Shown here piece by piece: positions 46,105 through 55,074 of a stretch of 64,000 nucleotides of DNA. The position numbers were made by a program, and so were the translations under genes. The stretch lies in assembly GCF_001905005.1 (NCBI RefSeq), contig NZ_LWKZ01000006.1, positions 21,147 to 85,146 of the forward strand. Reading direction: 5' to 3'. The stretch's first letter is position 1; every line of letters begins with the position of its first letter. Source of the stretch: Streptomyces sp. CB02923. Its GTDB lineage: Bacteria; Actinomycetota; Actinomycetes; Streptomycetales; Streptomycetaceae. A model generated the notes under the pieces. That model saw nothing but the letters and a program-made list of their open reading frames with translations, was not told the DNA's origin and ran no database searches.

Positions 46105-49002
46105 TTGACCGAGAGCCCGAAGAAGACAGCGGAGGACCGTGCTCCGGACCCGGTGGGGCGTACGGAGCGCACGGAGCGCACGGAGTCGGCGGGGCGAGGG
46201 CTGGGACCGGGTCTGAATCCGGCTCTGGGGCTGCGGCTGGGTGCGGGCTCGGGTACAGGAAGTCCGGCCGAGGGAGGCGTGGCCGAGGGAAGCCCGGCCG
46301 AGGGAGGCGTGGCGCGAGAGGCGGGCCAGGCCGGCGGCCGGGAGGCGGCGCCACCCGCGCCCTCCGCTGACGAAGGCGGCTTTCCCGCGGCCCGGCTGCG
46401 GCTCCTGCAGACCGCCGGGCAGGACGGCCCCGGACGCCGGACCGCCCTCGCCCGCCTCACCGACGAGTGGCTGGTGGACCTCTTCACCCACGCGACAGCC
46501 GAACCCGACGCCGCAGCCGGTGCCGGTGCTGGACCTGATGCCGGTGCCGGTGCCGGTGCCGGTGCTGGATCTGGAGCCGGTGTCGGCGTCGGAGCCGGTG
46601 CTGGTGTCGGCTCCGGCATCGCGCTGGTCGCCGTCGGCGGCTACGGCCGCGGCGAACTCTCCCCCCGTAGCGACCTCGACCTGCTCCTGCTCCACGACGG
46701 CAAAGCGGGCGCCCGCACGGTGGCCGCGCTCGCCGACGAACTCTGGTATCCGGTCTGGGACCTGGGCCTCGCCCTCGACCACTCGGTGCGGACCCCCGCC
46801 GAGGCGCGCAGAGCCGCCCGCGAGGACCTCAAGGTCCAGCTCGGTCTCCTGGACGCCCGCCACCTGGCCGGCGACCCGGAACTCACGGGGGCCCTGCGCG
46901 GCACCGCGCTGGCCGACTGGCGCGAACAGGCCCCCAAGCGCCTGCCCGAACTGCGCGATCTCTGCCGTGAACGCTCCGCGCGGCAGGGCGAATTGCAGTA
47001 CCTGCTGGAGCCGGACCTGAAGGAGGCCAGGGGCGGGCTGCGGGACGCCACCGCACTGCGGGCGGTCGCCGCCTCCTGGCTGGCCGACGCACCGCGCGAG
47101 GGACTGGAGGCCGCCCGCACCCGCCTGCTGGACGTACGCGACGCGCTGCACCTGACGACCGGCCGCGCCACCGACCGCCTTTCCCTCCAGGAACAGGACC
47201 AGGTCGCCGAGGCGCTCGGCGTACTGGACGCGGACGTACTGCTGCGGCAGGTCTACGAATCCGCCCGCACCATCTCGTACGCGAGCGACGTCACCTGGCG
47301 CGAAGTCGGGCGGGTGCTGAGGTCCCGGTCCGTACGACCCGTACTGCGTGGCTTGCTGAGGGGCCGTACGGCCGGAGGCGGGCCGGGCCGGGGAGAGCGG
47401 TCCCCGCTCGCCGAGGGCGTGGTCGAGCTGGACGGCGAAGTCGTCCTGGCCCGGACGGCGCGCCCGGACCGCGACCCGGTGCTTCCCCTGCGCGCCGCGG
47501 CCGCCGCCGCGCAGGCCGGACTGCCCCTGTCCCCGCACGCCGTGCGCCGGCTGCGTACGGCCGCCACCACCCGGCCGCTGCCCGTGCCGTGGCCGGCCGA
47601 GGCCCGCGAACAGCTGGTCACACTGCTGGGCGCGGGCGCCCAGACCGTACCCGTATGGGAGGCGCTGGAGGCGGAGGGGATCGTCACCTGGCTGCTGCCC
47701 GACTGGGAGCGGGTGCGCTGCCGCCCGCAGCGCAACGCCGTGCACCGGTGGACCGTGGACCGGCACCTGATCGAGACGGCCGCCCGCGCCTCGGCGCTCA
47801 CCCGCCGTGTGCACCGCCCGGACCTGCTGCTGGTCGCGGCCCTGCTGCACGACATCGGCAAGGGCTGGCCCGGTGACCACTCCGTCTCCGGCGAGACCAT
47901 CGCCCGGGACATGGCGGCCCGGATCGGCTTCGATGCCCGGGACGTGACGGTGATCGCCACGCTCGTACGCCACCATCTGCTGCTCATCGAGACGGCCACC
48001 CGACGCGACCTGGGCGACCCGGCCACGGTCGACGCGGTGGCGGACACGGTGGGTGACACCGGGACGCTGGAGCTGCTGCACGCCCTCACCGAGGCCGACG
48101 CACTGGCGACCGGCCCCGCCGCCTGGAGCGCATGGCGCGGATCGCTCGTCGCCGACCTGGTGAAACGCGTCACGGCGCGGCTGGCGGGGGAGGCCGCACC
48201 ACGGAAGCACTCGGCGGACGAGCCGACCGCCGAGCAGGAACGCATGGCCGCCGAGGCATGGCGTACCGGCGGCCCGGTGCTCGCCCTGCACGCCCGAGCC
48301 GAAGGCCAAGGCGAAACGGACCCAGCCTCCGGTCCGGGCGGTGCGGGAGCGGACACGGGCGCGCGTGCACGGGCGGATGCGGGTACGGGGACGGGACCGG
48401 CCCCCGAGCCCGAGACGGATACGGAGCCGGAGCCGGAGCCGGTGGGCGTCGAACTGCTGATGGCCGTACCGGAACAGCCCGGTGTGCTGCCCGCCGCGGC
48501 AGGCGTCCTCGCCATGCACCGCCTGACCGTTCGCGCCGCCGACCTGCGCAGCACCGACCCTGTCGGCGAGGGGTCGGTGCTGCTGCTGAGCTGGCGGGTG
48601 GCCGCCGAATACGGCTCGCTCCCGCAGACCGTACGGCTCCGGGCCGATCTCGTCCGGGCCCTGGACGGTTCGCTGGACGTGCCGGCCCGGCTGGCGGAGC
48701 GCGAGCAGGCGTACGCGCGTCGCTCGCGTGGGGTGCAGGCCCCGCCGCCCCGGGTGACGGTCGCCCCCGGGACGTCGCAGCTGGCGACCGTGATCGAGGT
48801 ACGGGCCCAGGACGCCCAGGGCCTGCTGCACCGGATCGGCCGCGCGCTGGAGGCCGCACGGGTCACCGTACGCAGCGCCCACGTGAGCACGCTGGGAGCG
48901 AACGCGGTGGATGCGTTCTACGTCACGGACGAGAAGGGAGATCCACTGCCGGATCCGGTGGCCGCCGAGGTGGCGCGAGCGGTGGAGCGCGCCTTGAAGT
49001 AG
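46105..49002 (+). CDS. glnD: PII nucleotidyltransferase GlnD
   Basis: A 965-residue bifunctional enzyme that modifies GlnK and removes the modification. Order: a disordered Gly/Glu-rich N-terminus (1-95); nucleotidyltransferase motif G-G-Y-G-R-G-E-L-S-P-R-S-D-L-D-L-L at about 178-195; HD hydrolase L-L-H-D-I-G-K-G at about 579; two ACT domains from about 782 and 893 with a low-complexity linker before them. A Gly/Ala run (about 136-171) is inserted just ahead of the catalytic motif and is encoded by GGTGCC hexamers. TTG 46105 follows AGGAG. The 273-bp gap after glnK holds no gene. Confidence 0.95.
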   Translation: MTESPKKTAEDRAPDPVGRTERTERTESAGRGLGPGLNPALGLRLGAGSGTGSPAEGGVAEGSPAEGGVAREAGQAGGREAAPPAPSADEGGFPAARLRLLQTAGQDGPGRRTALARLTDEWLVDLFTHATAEPDAAAGAGAGPDAGAGAGAGAGSGAGVGVGAGAGVGSGIALVAVGGYGRGELSPRSDLDLLLLHDGKAGARTVAALADELWYPVWDLGLALDHSVRTPAEARRAAREDLKVQLGLLDARHLAGDPELTGALRGTALADWREQAPKRLPELRDLCRERSARQGELQYLLEPDLKEARGGLRDATALRAVAASWLADAPREGLEAARTRLLDVRDALHLTTGRATDRLSLQEQDQVAEALGVLDADVLLRQVYESARTISYASDVTWREVGRVLRSRSVRPVLRGLLRGRTAGGGPGRGERSPLAEGVVELDGEVVLARTARPDRDPVLPLRAAAAAAQAGLPLSPHAVRRLRTAATTRPLPVPWPAEAREQLVTLLGAGAQTVPVWEALEAEGIVTWLLPDWERVRCRPQRNAVHRWTVDRHLIETAARASALTRRVHRPDLLLVAALLHDIGKGWPGDHSVSGETIARDMAARIGFDARDVTVIATLVRHHLLLIETATRRDLGDPATVDAVADTVGDTGTLELLHALTEADALATGPAAWSAWRGSLVADLVKRVTARLAGEAAPRKHSADEPTAEQERMAAEAWRTGGPVLALHARAEGQGETDPASGPGGAGADTGARARADAGTGTGPAPEPETDTEPEPEPVGVELLMAVPEQPGVLPAAAGVLAMHRLTVRAADLRSTDPVGEGSVLLLSWRVAAEYGSLPQTVRLRADLVRALDGSLDVPARLAEREQAYARRSRGVQAPPPRVTVAPGTSQLATVIEVRAQDAQGLLHRIGRALEAARVTVRSAHVSTLGANAVDAFYVTDEKGDPLPDPVAAEVARAVERALK

Positions 49003-49216
49003 CCACACCGGCCGGTCGACCCGCGCCGGACCCGAGGCCGGACCCGAGGCCGGGGGCGAGGCCGGGGGCGAGCCCGGGGCCGGGGCCGGGCCCGCAGCCA
49101 GGTTCGAGGCCAGGCCGGGGGCGGGCGCCAGGGCAGGCCGCTCGGCCGGAGAGGCCCGCAGAGAAGAGCCCACCCCACCGGAAAGAAACGCCCCCGGCGG
49201 AGTTGCCACCGACGCA

Positions 49217-49342
49217 ACCGGTCTCGAAGACGGAACCGTCCTCGAAGACGGAACCCTTCTCGAAGACCGGATCGTCCTCGGAGGGCGAACCGTCCCTGAA
49301 GGCCGAACCGTCCCTGAAGGCCGAACCGTCCTCGAAGGCGGC
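49217..49342 (+). repeat. 18-bp tandem array (7 copies) in the glnD-ffh spacer
   Basis: Seven contiguous 18-bp units starting at 49217, consensus ACCGTCCTCGAAGACGGA; units 5 and 6 (49289-49306, 49307-49324) are identical. The surrounding spacer 49003-49548 (546 bp) also has degenerate 12-bp GGCCGGGGGCGA-type repeats at about 49030-49100. The + frame would read hexapeptides such as T-E-P-S-S-K, but there is no start, ribosome site or family, so I treat it as non-coding. Confidence 0.88.
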
Positions 49343-49548
49343 ACGGGCTGCCCGGTCCCCCCACCTCCGTGAGACGGTGGAGGCGGGGTACGCAGCGGGC
49401 GCCCGCGCCGGTTGCGCACCGTACCCGCAGCCGTGCGGAGCCCCGTCCAGGCGGCCCTTCCCGGCGGGCAGGGACACGTTGCTTGCCTGTGCGGATACCC
49501 TAGAAGCCGACTTGACCCTGCCCCCGACCCCGAGGATCGACGACCGCC

Positions 49549-51108
49549 GTGTTCGATACGCTTTCCGACCGCTTGGCGAGTACTTTCAAAAACCTCCGGG
49601 GCAAAGGCCGCTTGAGCGAGGCGGACATCGACGCCACGGCGCGCGAGATCCGTATCGCCCTGCTGGAGGCCGACGTCGCGCTGCCCGTCGTCCGGGCTTT
49701 CATCAAGCAGGTGAAGGAGCGGGCGACCGGCGTCGAGGTCTCCCAGGCGCTGAACCCCGCCCAGCAGGTCATCAAGATCGTCAACGAGGAGCTCGTCGGC
49801 ATCCTCGGCGGCGAGACCCGTCGGCTGCGCTTCGCCAAGAACCCGCCGACCGTCATCATGCTGGCCGGTCTGCAGGGTGCCGGTAAGACGACCCTCGCCG
49901 GAAAGCTCGGCCACTGGCTCAAGCAGCAGGGCCACGCGCCGCTGCTGGTCGCCTGTGACCTGCAGCGCCCCAATGCCGTCAACCAGCTCTCGGTCGTCGC
50001 CGAGCGTGCCGACGTCGCCATCTTCGCGCCCGAGCCGGGCAACGGCGTCGGCGACCCGGTCAAGGTCGCTCAGGACTCGATCGAGTTCGCCCGCTCCAAG
50101 CAGCACGACGTGGTCATCGTCGACACCGCGGGCCGCCTCGGTATCGACCAGGAGCTGATGCAGCAGGCCGCGGACATCCGCGACGCGGTCAAGCCGGACG
50201 AGGTCCTCTTCGTCGTCGACGCGATGATCGGCCAGGACGCGGTCAACACCGCGGAGGCGTTCCGCGACGGCGTCGGCTTCGACGGCGTGGTGCTCTCCAA
50301 GCTGGACGGCGACGCCCGCGGTGGTGCCGCGCTCTCCATCGCGCACGTCACCGGCAAGCAGATCATGTTCGCCTCCAACGGCGAGAAGCTGGACGACTTC
50401 GACGCGTTCCACCCGGACCGCATGGCGTCCCGCATCCTGGGCATGGGCGACATGCTCACGCTGATCGAGAAGGCCGAGCAGACCTTCAGCCAGCAAGAGG
50501 CCGAGAAGATGGCCTCCAAGCTGGCGAGCAGCAAGGGCAAGGACTTCACGCTCGACGACTTCCTGGCCCAGATGGAGCAGGTCCGCAAGATGGGCTCCAT
50601 CTCCAAGCTGCTCGGCATGCTGCCCGGCATGGGGCAGATGAAGGAGCAGATCAACAACCTGGACGAGCGCGAGGTCGACCGTACGGCGGCGATCATCAAG
50701 TCGATGACGCCGGCCGAGCGCCAGGAGCCGACGATCATCAACGGCTCGCGCCGGGCCCGTATCGCCAAGGGCTCCGGTGTCGACGTCAGCGCGGTCAAGA
50801 ACCTGGTCGAGCGCTTCTTCGACGCCCGCAAGATGATGTCGAAGATGGCCCAGGGCGGCGGCATGCCGGGAATGCCTGGCATGCCGGGGATGCCGGGCAT
50901 GGGTGGCGGTGGCGCCAAGAAGAAGAAGCAGCAGAAGCAGGCCAAGGGCAAGCGCAAGAGCGGCAACCCCATGAAGCGGAAGGCCGACGAGGAGGCCGCT
51001 GCCGCCCGCCGCGAGGCCGCCCAGTCCGGCAACCCGCTGGGCCTGCCGCAGGGTGACGAAGCGAAGAACTTCGAACTTCCCGACGAGTTCAAGAAGTTCA
51101 TGGGCTAG
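49549..51108 (+). CDS. ffh: Signal recognition particle protein Ffh
   Basis: Ffh (SRP54), 519 residues, binds signal sequences of nascent membrane proteins and docks with FtsY. N domain at the start, G domain with A-G-L-Q-G-A-G-K-T-T (about 106-115), D-T-A-G-R-L-G and S-K-L-D-G-D-A-R-G-G, then the methionine-rich M domain. Within the C-terminus are four to five G-M-P repeats (about 437-451) followed by a Lys-rich stretch, as in other actinobacteria. GTG 49549; the GAGGA site is rather far upstream. Last conserved core gene before the yhf-type cluster. Confidence 0.97.
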   Translation: MFDTLSDRLASTFKNLRGKGRLSEADIDATAREIRIALLEADVALPVVRAFIKQVKERATGVEVSQALNPAQQVIKIVNEELVGILGGETRRLRFAKNPPTVIMLAGLQGAGKTTLAGKLGHWLKQQGHAPLLVACDLQRPNAVNQLSVVAERADVAIFAPEPGNGVGDPVKVAQDSIEFARSKQHDVVIVDTAGRLGIDQELMQQAADIRDAVKPDEVLFVVDAMIGQDAVNTAEAFRDGVGFDGVVLSKLDGDARGGAALSIAHVTGKQIMFASNGEKLDDFDAFHPDRMASRILGMGDMLTLIEKAEQTFSQQEAEKMASKLASSKGKDFTLDDFLAQMEQVRKMGSISKLLGMLPGMGQMKEQINNLDEREVDRTAAIIKSMTPAERQEPTIINGSRRARIAKGSGVDVSAVKNLVERFFDARKMMSKMAQGGGMPGMPGMPGMPGMGGGGAKKKKQQKQAKGKRKSGNPMKRKADEEAAAARREAAQSGNPLGLPQGDEAKNFELPDEFKKFMG

Positions 51109-51118
51109 CGCTTTCCCC

Positions 51119-51209
51119 GGCCCCTGGGCGGCTCGCGCCGCCCTCGGGGCCGCGATCGGCGCGTAGGCGTGTGATCGAGCCCCTGGCCGGAGCCCCGGCC
51201 GGGGGCTCG
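51119..51209. terminator. Two hairpins between ffh and the convergent yhf operon
   Basis: First hairpin: GGCCCC and GGGCGGC arms (51119-51132) with GCCGCCC and GGGGCC (51137-51151), TCGC loop. Second: CGAGCCCC-x-GGCCGG (51176-51190) with CCGGCC-x-GGGGCTCG (51194-51209), followed by TTCGTGTG. Together they separate two strongly converging transcripts. Confidence 0.75.
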
Positions 51210-51220
51210 TTCGTGTGGCG

Positions 51221-51280
51221 CTCGTGCGAGTGGTGCTCGTGCGAGTGGTGCTCGTGCGAGTGGTGCTCGTGCGTGTGGTC
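51221..51280. repeat. 15-bp tandem array (4 copies) at the yhfW 3' end
   Basis: Three perfect units of CTCGTGCGAGTGGTG (51221-51235, 51236-51250, 51251-51265) and one variant (51266-51280). The array starts behind the terminator hairpins and ends at the yhfW stop codon (51279-51281). Confidence 0.9.
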
Positions 51281-52529
51281 ATTTCGGCGCACCCGCCGAT
51301 CCGGCCGCAGGTCGCAACAGCGGAGTACCGCCGCCGAGCGCGGTGGCATCCAGCCCGAGCGTGACCGCCGCTGTGGCCCCCACGTCAGCCAAGGTCCGGG
51401 CCGATGGCAGGCGATCCGGGCGGGTGCCCTCAGGGCGGTGGATCAGCACCGGAACGTACTCACGCGTGTGACAGGCGTGGCCGATCACCGGGTCGTTGCC
51501 GTGGTCGCCGGTGACGATCAGACGGTCGCCGGGGGACGAGAGCAGCGGCAGCAGCGAACCCACCCCCGCGTCGGCTCGCCGGAGCACGGAGGCGTAACGC
51601 GAGGCGTCCTGCTGGTGACCCGCCAGATCGGTCTCCTGGACGTTGCTGACGATCAGGGCCGTCTTCGGGGCCCCGCGGAGGGCGTCGAGGGTGAGCGCGA
51701 AGACCTCGGTGGTGCCGACGGCCGGACAGCACACCGCCGCGTCGCAGGCCAGGACATCCGCGGCCTTGCCCACGAGGGTGACGGGGACGCCCGCTTCCGC
51801 CGCCACCTCCGGCAGCCGGCGGGCGTGGTCCAGTGGCGCACCGAGATGCCGCACCGCCAGCCCGCCGTTCCGGTAGAAGCCGCTCGCCGGGGTGTCCAGA
51901 CCGACCGTACCGAGGGCACCCCGCCGTACGAAGGTGTGCAGCGGAGCGTCCGCATGGCCGCCCACGGCGATCACCCGGGCGACGGGCGCCACCGAACGCA
52001 CCACCCGGGCGACGCGGAGAACGCTCGTGAACGAGACGTCTTCCAGTCGTCCGGAGACGTTCCAGTTGACGCCCGGATCCGCCTCCAGGTTGTCGTGGAC
52101 GAGGATCCGCCCATCCACCACCAGCAGGGGCCGCCCGCCGAGGAGGCCCGTGCGGTGCCCGTCTGCCCGGAGGGCCGCGGCGACTTCGTCGAGGTGCCCG
52201 GCGAGCCGGGCCACCGCCACCCGGCTGAAATCGGCCCCCATCATGGTCTGGTGCCCGGCGTACGTATCGGCGCCCGGGTAGCCGAGCGCCGCCCGGCCCG
52301 CGGCCACCGGGAGGGACGGCGCCCGTGCGAGATCCGGATGCGGGTGGACGAGGCCGAGGCCGAGAGCTTCCAAGGAGGGCAGCGGGAGGCGGCGGCCGGT
52401 CGCCGCACGGTGACTGTCGAGGAGATGGCCCAGAGTGTCGGCGGCAGCGTCACCGGGGCGCGGCACATCCGCGTCGGGCATCGCACCGATGCCGAAGCCG
52501 TCGATGACGAGGATGACGGTCCTGCTCAT
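51279..52529 (-). CDS. yhfW: YhfW-type phosphopentomutase-like metalloenzyme
   Basis: A 416-residue member of the alkaline phosphatase superfamily closest to phosphopentomutase (DeoB). Metal ligands appear in V-I-L-V-I-D-G-F-G-I-G (Asp10), T-G-D-H-G-N-D-P and H-T-R-E-Y-V-P-V-L-I. The DeoB active-site segment D-T-x-T-G-H-W-E is changed to D88-T-Y-A-G-H-Q-T, so the reaction may differ from ribose 1,5-phosphate transfer. Last gene of the eight-gene minus-strand operon; its start overlaps the yhfX stop by ATGA. A DeoB-like role on a different sugar or acid phosphate is inference. Confidence 0.85.
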   Translation of the reverse strand: MSRTVILVIDGFGIGAMPDADVPRPGDAAADTLGHLLDSHRAATGRRLPLPSLEALGLGLVHPHPDLARAPSLPVAAGRAALGYPGADTYAGHQTMMGADFSRVAVARLAGHLDEVAAALRADGHRTGLLGGRPLLVVDGRILVHDNLEADPGVNWNVSGRLEDVSFTSVLRVARVVRSVAPVARVIAVGGHADAPLHTFVRRGALGTVGLDTPASGFYRNGGLAVRHLGAPLDHARRLPEVAAEAGVPVTLVGKAADVLACDAAVCCPAVGTTEVFALTLDALRGAPKTALIVSNVQETDLAGHQQDASRYASVLRRADAGVGSLLPLLSSPGDRLIVTGDHGNDPVIGHACHTREYVPVLIHRPEGTRPDRLPSARTLADVGATAAVTLGLDATALGGGTPLLRPAAGSAGAPK

Positions 52530-53728
52530 GGCCCACCCGTGCCTTCCCCGTCCGTGCCTTCCCCGCCCGCATCCTCCGGGAGCGGACGGCCCAGTGCGTC
52601 ATGGCGACCGATCAGCCGCGGGGATCCGGTGGCGAGACCGGCGACGACGGCGACGGTGCTGCGGGTCACGAACATCTGGGTACGGAACGCGAGGACCGCG
52701 GTGTCGCCGGGCCGGGCGTCACCAGGAGCCAGCAAACGGTAGTAATCGATGCTCTCGGCAGGAGCCTGCTGGACGGCGAGCCGGGCGCCGGTACGGGGAA
52801 TGAGCGCCGACTCGACACCTGACCTGGGGTAGAAGCCGCCGCCGTGCAGCGCGAGCCGCCCGTCGGCGAGGACATGCGCGACCTCGGTGACGTAGACGTA
52901 GGCGGGCTGCTCCGGCTGCTCCCGGTCGACGGCGTGGAGGGGAGTGGTGCCGGTGAGGGCATGACCGGGCTCGCCATGCGTGGCGCCCAGCTCGGCGAGC
53001 AGCGGCAAAGTGGCCGCGCAGGTCACGCCCGGGGCGCTCAGCTTCAGGTCCGCGTGCCCGCGCGCGGCGAGCACCCCACGGGCCTCGCGGGCGAGCGCGA
53101 AAGTGGCGGTCGGACGCGGCTGCCCGGACCCAGGAACACACTGGACGCAGGGGAACGCGGTGACCCCGGCCACGCGGATGCCGGACAACTGCTCCGCCTC
53201 GGCCGCGAACCCTGCCAGCTCACCGAGCGGTACGCCGCCCTCCTGCCCCGGGTGCACCGAGCCGGGTGCACCTTCGATCCGTACCAGAACGTCCTGCACA
53301 CAACCCAGTTGGCGTGCGGCATCCGAGACGGCGCGGGCATTGGCCGGATCGAAGACGGTCACCGCCTCGGGGCGCCGGGCGAGGACCTCCGGAAGCGCGC
53401 GGTGCGGCACCTGCACCAGGTGGCCCACATTCCCGGCTCGCGCACCTGCCGCGTGCAGAGCGCGGGCCTCGGGTGCGTCGATGGCGGCGAAGCGCGGCAG
53501 GTGCCGGGCCACGGCCCGGATCACTTCGGGGTTGCGGCCGACCTGCTTGACCACGGGCCACAGGCCGAGGCCCCACCGTCTGGCCTCACCGGCCAGCAGT
53601 GCGGCATTGGCCTCGACGGCATCCAGGTCCAGGACGTACGTGTCCGGCTGCACCGCGCCGCTGTGGTGCAGCTCTGCGGCGTGGTCGACCAGCTGCGGGT
53701 TACGCGTGAGGACGGTGTCGAGGAACAT
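52526..53728 (-). CDS. yhfX: YhfX-type PLP enzyme (alanine-racemase-like fold)
   Basis: A 400-residue protein with an alanine-racemase-type N-terminal barrel. Residues Y-V-L-D-L-D-A-V-E-A-N (31-41) and the candidate PLP lysine K61 in W-P-V-V-K-Q-V-G-R-N fit fold type III; a C-terminal beta domain follows with Y-V-Y-V-T-E-V-A-H and L-H-G-G-G-F-Y-P-R. It resembles E. coli YhfX, a PLP protein of unknown substrate. ATG 53728 gives that N-terminus; the frame is open far upstream by chance. It starts 5 bp after the yhfS stop and overlaps yhfW by 4 bp. Confidence 0.87.
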   Translation of the reverse strand: MFLDTVLTRNPQLVDHAAELHHSGAVQPDTYVLDLDAVEANAALLAGEARRWGLGLWPVVKQVGRNPEVIRAVARHLPRFAAIDAPEARALHAAGARAGNVGHLVQVPHRALPEVLARRPEAVTVFDPANARAVSDAARQLGCVQDVLVRIEGAPGSVHPGQEGGVPLGELAGFAAEAEQLSGIRVAGVTAFPCVQCVPGSGQPRPTATFALAREARGVLAARGHADLKLSAPGVTCAATLPLLAELGATHGEPGHALTGTTPLHAVDREQPEQPAYVYVTEVAHVLADGRLALHGGGFYPRSGVESALIPRTGARLAVQQAPAESIDYYRLLAPGDARPGDTAVLAFRTQMFVTRSTVAVVAGLATGSPRLIGRHDALGRPLPEDAGGEGTDGEGTGGP

Positions 53729-53733
53729 GGCGG

Positions 53734-55074
53734 TCAGCTCCCTTCCCGGAGGCCGGGCAGGCCGTGTGTGGTGTGGCCGGCACACGGGGTGGTGGAGCAG
53801 GATTCGGGTGCGGCCGGTGTGGACTCGGGCGCGGATACGGGAAGCGGTGCGGTGGATGCGGGGAGCGGCGCGGCGGATGGGGGGAGCGGCGCGGGCTCGG
53901 ACGGGTCGGGTGGTGCAGTACGTTCGGGACCACGTACGGGTGAGGCCCCGGTCCCCGCAGAGGTGGCCGGGGCAGCGCCCAGGTCGCGCAGCGCCCGGCG
54001 GAGGATGTCGATCACCAGGTCCGCGCCTGCCCGCATCGGATTGACCCGCACCGTCCATTCGGCGAGCTCGGGTGCGTCCTCCAGGGCGGAAGCGGACATC
54101 CGGTAGACGAGCGGAGCGATCTCGTACCGGGAGTTGGAACCGACGGGGTACGACGCGGCGCCGTACCGGGCCGCGGCGGCCGGCAACGCGCGGGCCACGG
54201 GACGGTCCAGCCGCACCAGCACACAACGGTCCTGGACGTTGGCGATCCGCACCTCGGCGACACCGGGCACTTCCCCTGCCGCCAGCCGCTCGGCGATCTC
54301 GGCACCCGTCCTGGACTGCACCGCCCACATCACCGGAACGTGGCTGAGCGCCCGCAGCGCATCCAGTGCCTGGTGCCCCTGTACCTGGCCGCCTCCGGAA
54401 TAGTTGTCGTCGTGCACGCGCCCGACCAGCTCCCGCGAGCCGACGACCGCGCCCACCCCCTCCGGACCGTGCAGCTTGAACAGCGAGAAACACGAAGCGT
54501 CCGCGCCCATCTGCACGCCGCACGCCGGGACACGCAGGACCGCGTAGTTGTCGTCCACGATCGTGCGCACGCCGGCGGCCCGGCAAGCGGCGAGCACCTC
54601 GCCCGGATCGTGGGAGTCCGCCGCCCGCTGCCGGGTGTGCTGCACGAACGCCCATCGGAACCGGCCGGAAGACAGTGCCCGGTCCAGCTCGGCACGGTCG
54701 TCGAAGTCCGCTTCGACGGTCTCCACTCCCAGCCCGCGCAGGGTGACACCGGTGGTGCGGTAGACCGGCGCGCGGTGCACGAGCAGCGGATCGCCCGCAC
54801 CGAGCACGGCGCCGAGTGCGGCCCGGATGGCGCCCGTCCCGGCACCCTGTACCAGCGCAGCGGCGGGGGCTCCGAAAAAGTCGGCGAGGACGGACTCGAC
54901 CTGCGCGGTGGTACGTGGTCGGCCCAGCCCCGGCACCACCCCCGCGTCCGCCTCGAACAGCTGCTGGCCCTCGAAATGCCGGGCCACACACTCCACCAGC
55001 CGGAACTGGTCCTCCACCGCGTCCTCCACCGCGACCGTCGGCAACGGGAACGTCCTGGGCAACCGCACACTCAT
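53734..55074 (-). CDS. yhfS: YhfS-type PLP-dependent aminotransferase/lyase
   Basis: A 446-residue fold type I PLP enzyme. Features are Q-G-A-G-T-G-A-I-R (phosphate loop, about 77-85), T-I-V-D-D-N-Y-A (Asp174/175 for the pyridine nitrogen) and S-L-F-K200-L-H-G-P-E-G-V-G (Schiff-base Lys). The last 70 residues are a Pro/Ala/Ser repeat tail (A-P-L-P-x-S), which the E. coli protein lacks as far as I know. Substrate unknown. Its start overlaps the php stop by 4 bp. Confidence 0.86.
   Translation of the reverse strand: MSVRLPRTFPLPTVAVEDAVEDQFRLVECVARHFEGQQLFEADAGVVPGLGRPRTTAQVESVLADFFGAPAAALVQGAGTGAIRAALGAVLGAGDPLLVHRAPVYRTTGVTLRGLGVETVEADFDDRAELDRALSSGRFRWAFVQHTRQRAADSHDPGEVLAACRAAGVRTIVDDNYAVLRVPACGVQMGADASCFSLFKLHGPEGVGAVVGSRELVGRVHDDNYSGGGQVQGHQALDALRALSHVPVMWAVQSRTGAEIAERLAAGEVPGVAEVRIANVQDRCVLVRLDRPVARALPAAAARYGAASYPVGSNSRYEIAPLVYRMSASALEDAPELAEWTVRVNPMRAGADLVIDILRRALRDLGAAPATSAGTGASPVRGPERTAPPDPSEPAPLPPSAAPLPASTAPLPVSAPESTPAAPESCSTTPCAGHTTHGLPGLREGS

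Noticed and set aside
51098..51349. Minus-strand frame with His-rich repeats (H-E-H-H-S), which looks like a metal-binding peptide
   Set aside because: It is created by the 15-bp tandem array and the yhfW 3' end; there is no ribosome site, and the opposite frame gives equally repetitive Cys/Trp peptides.
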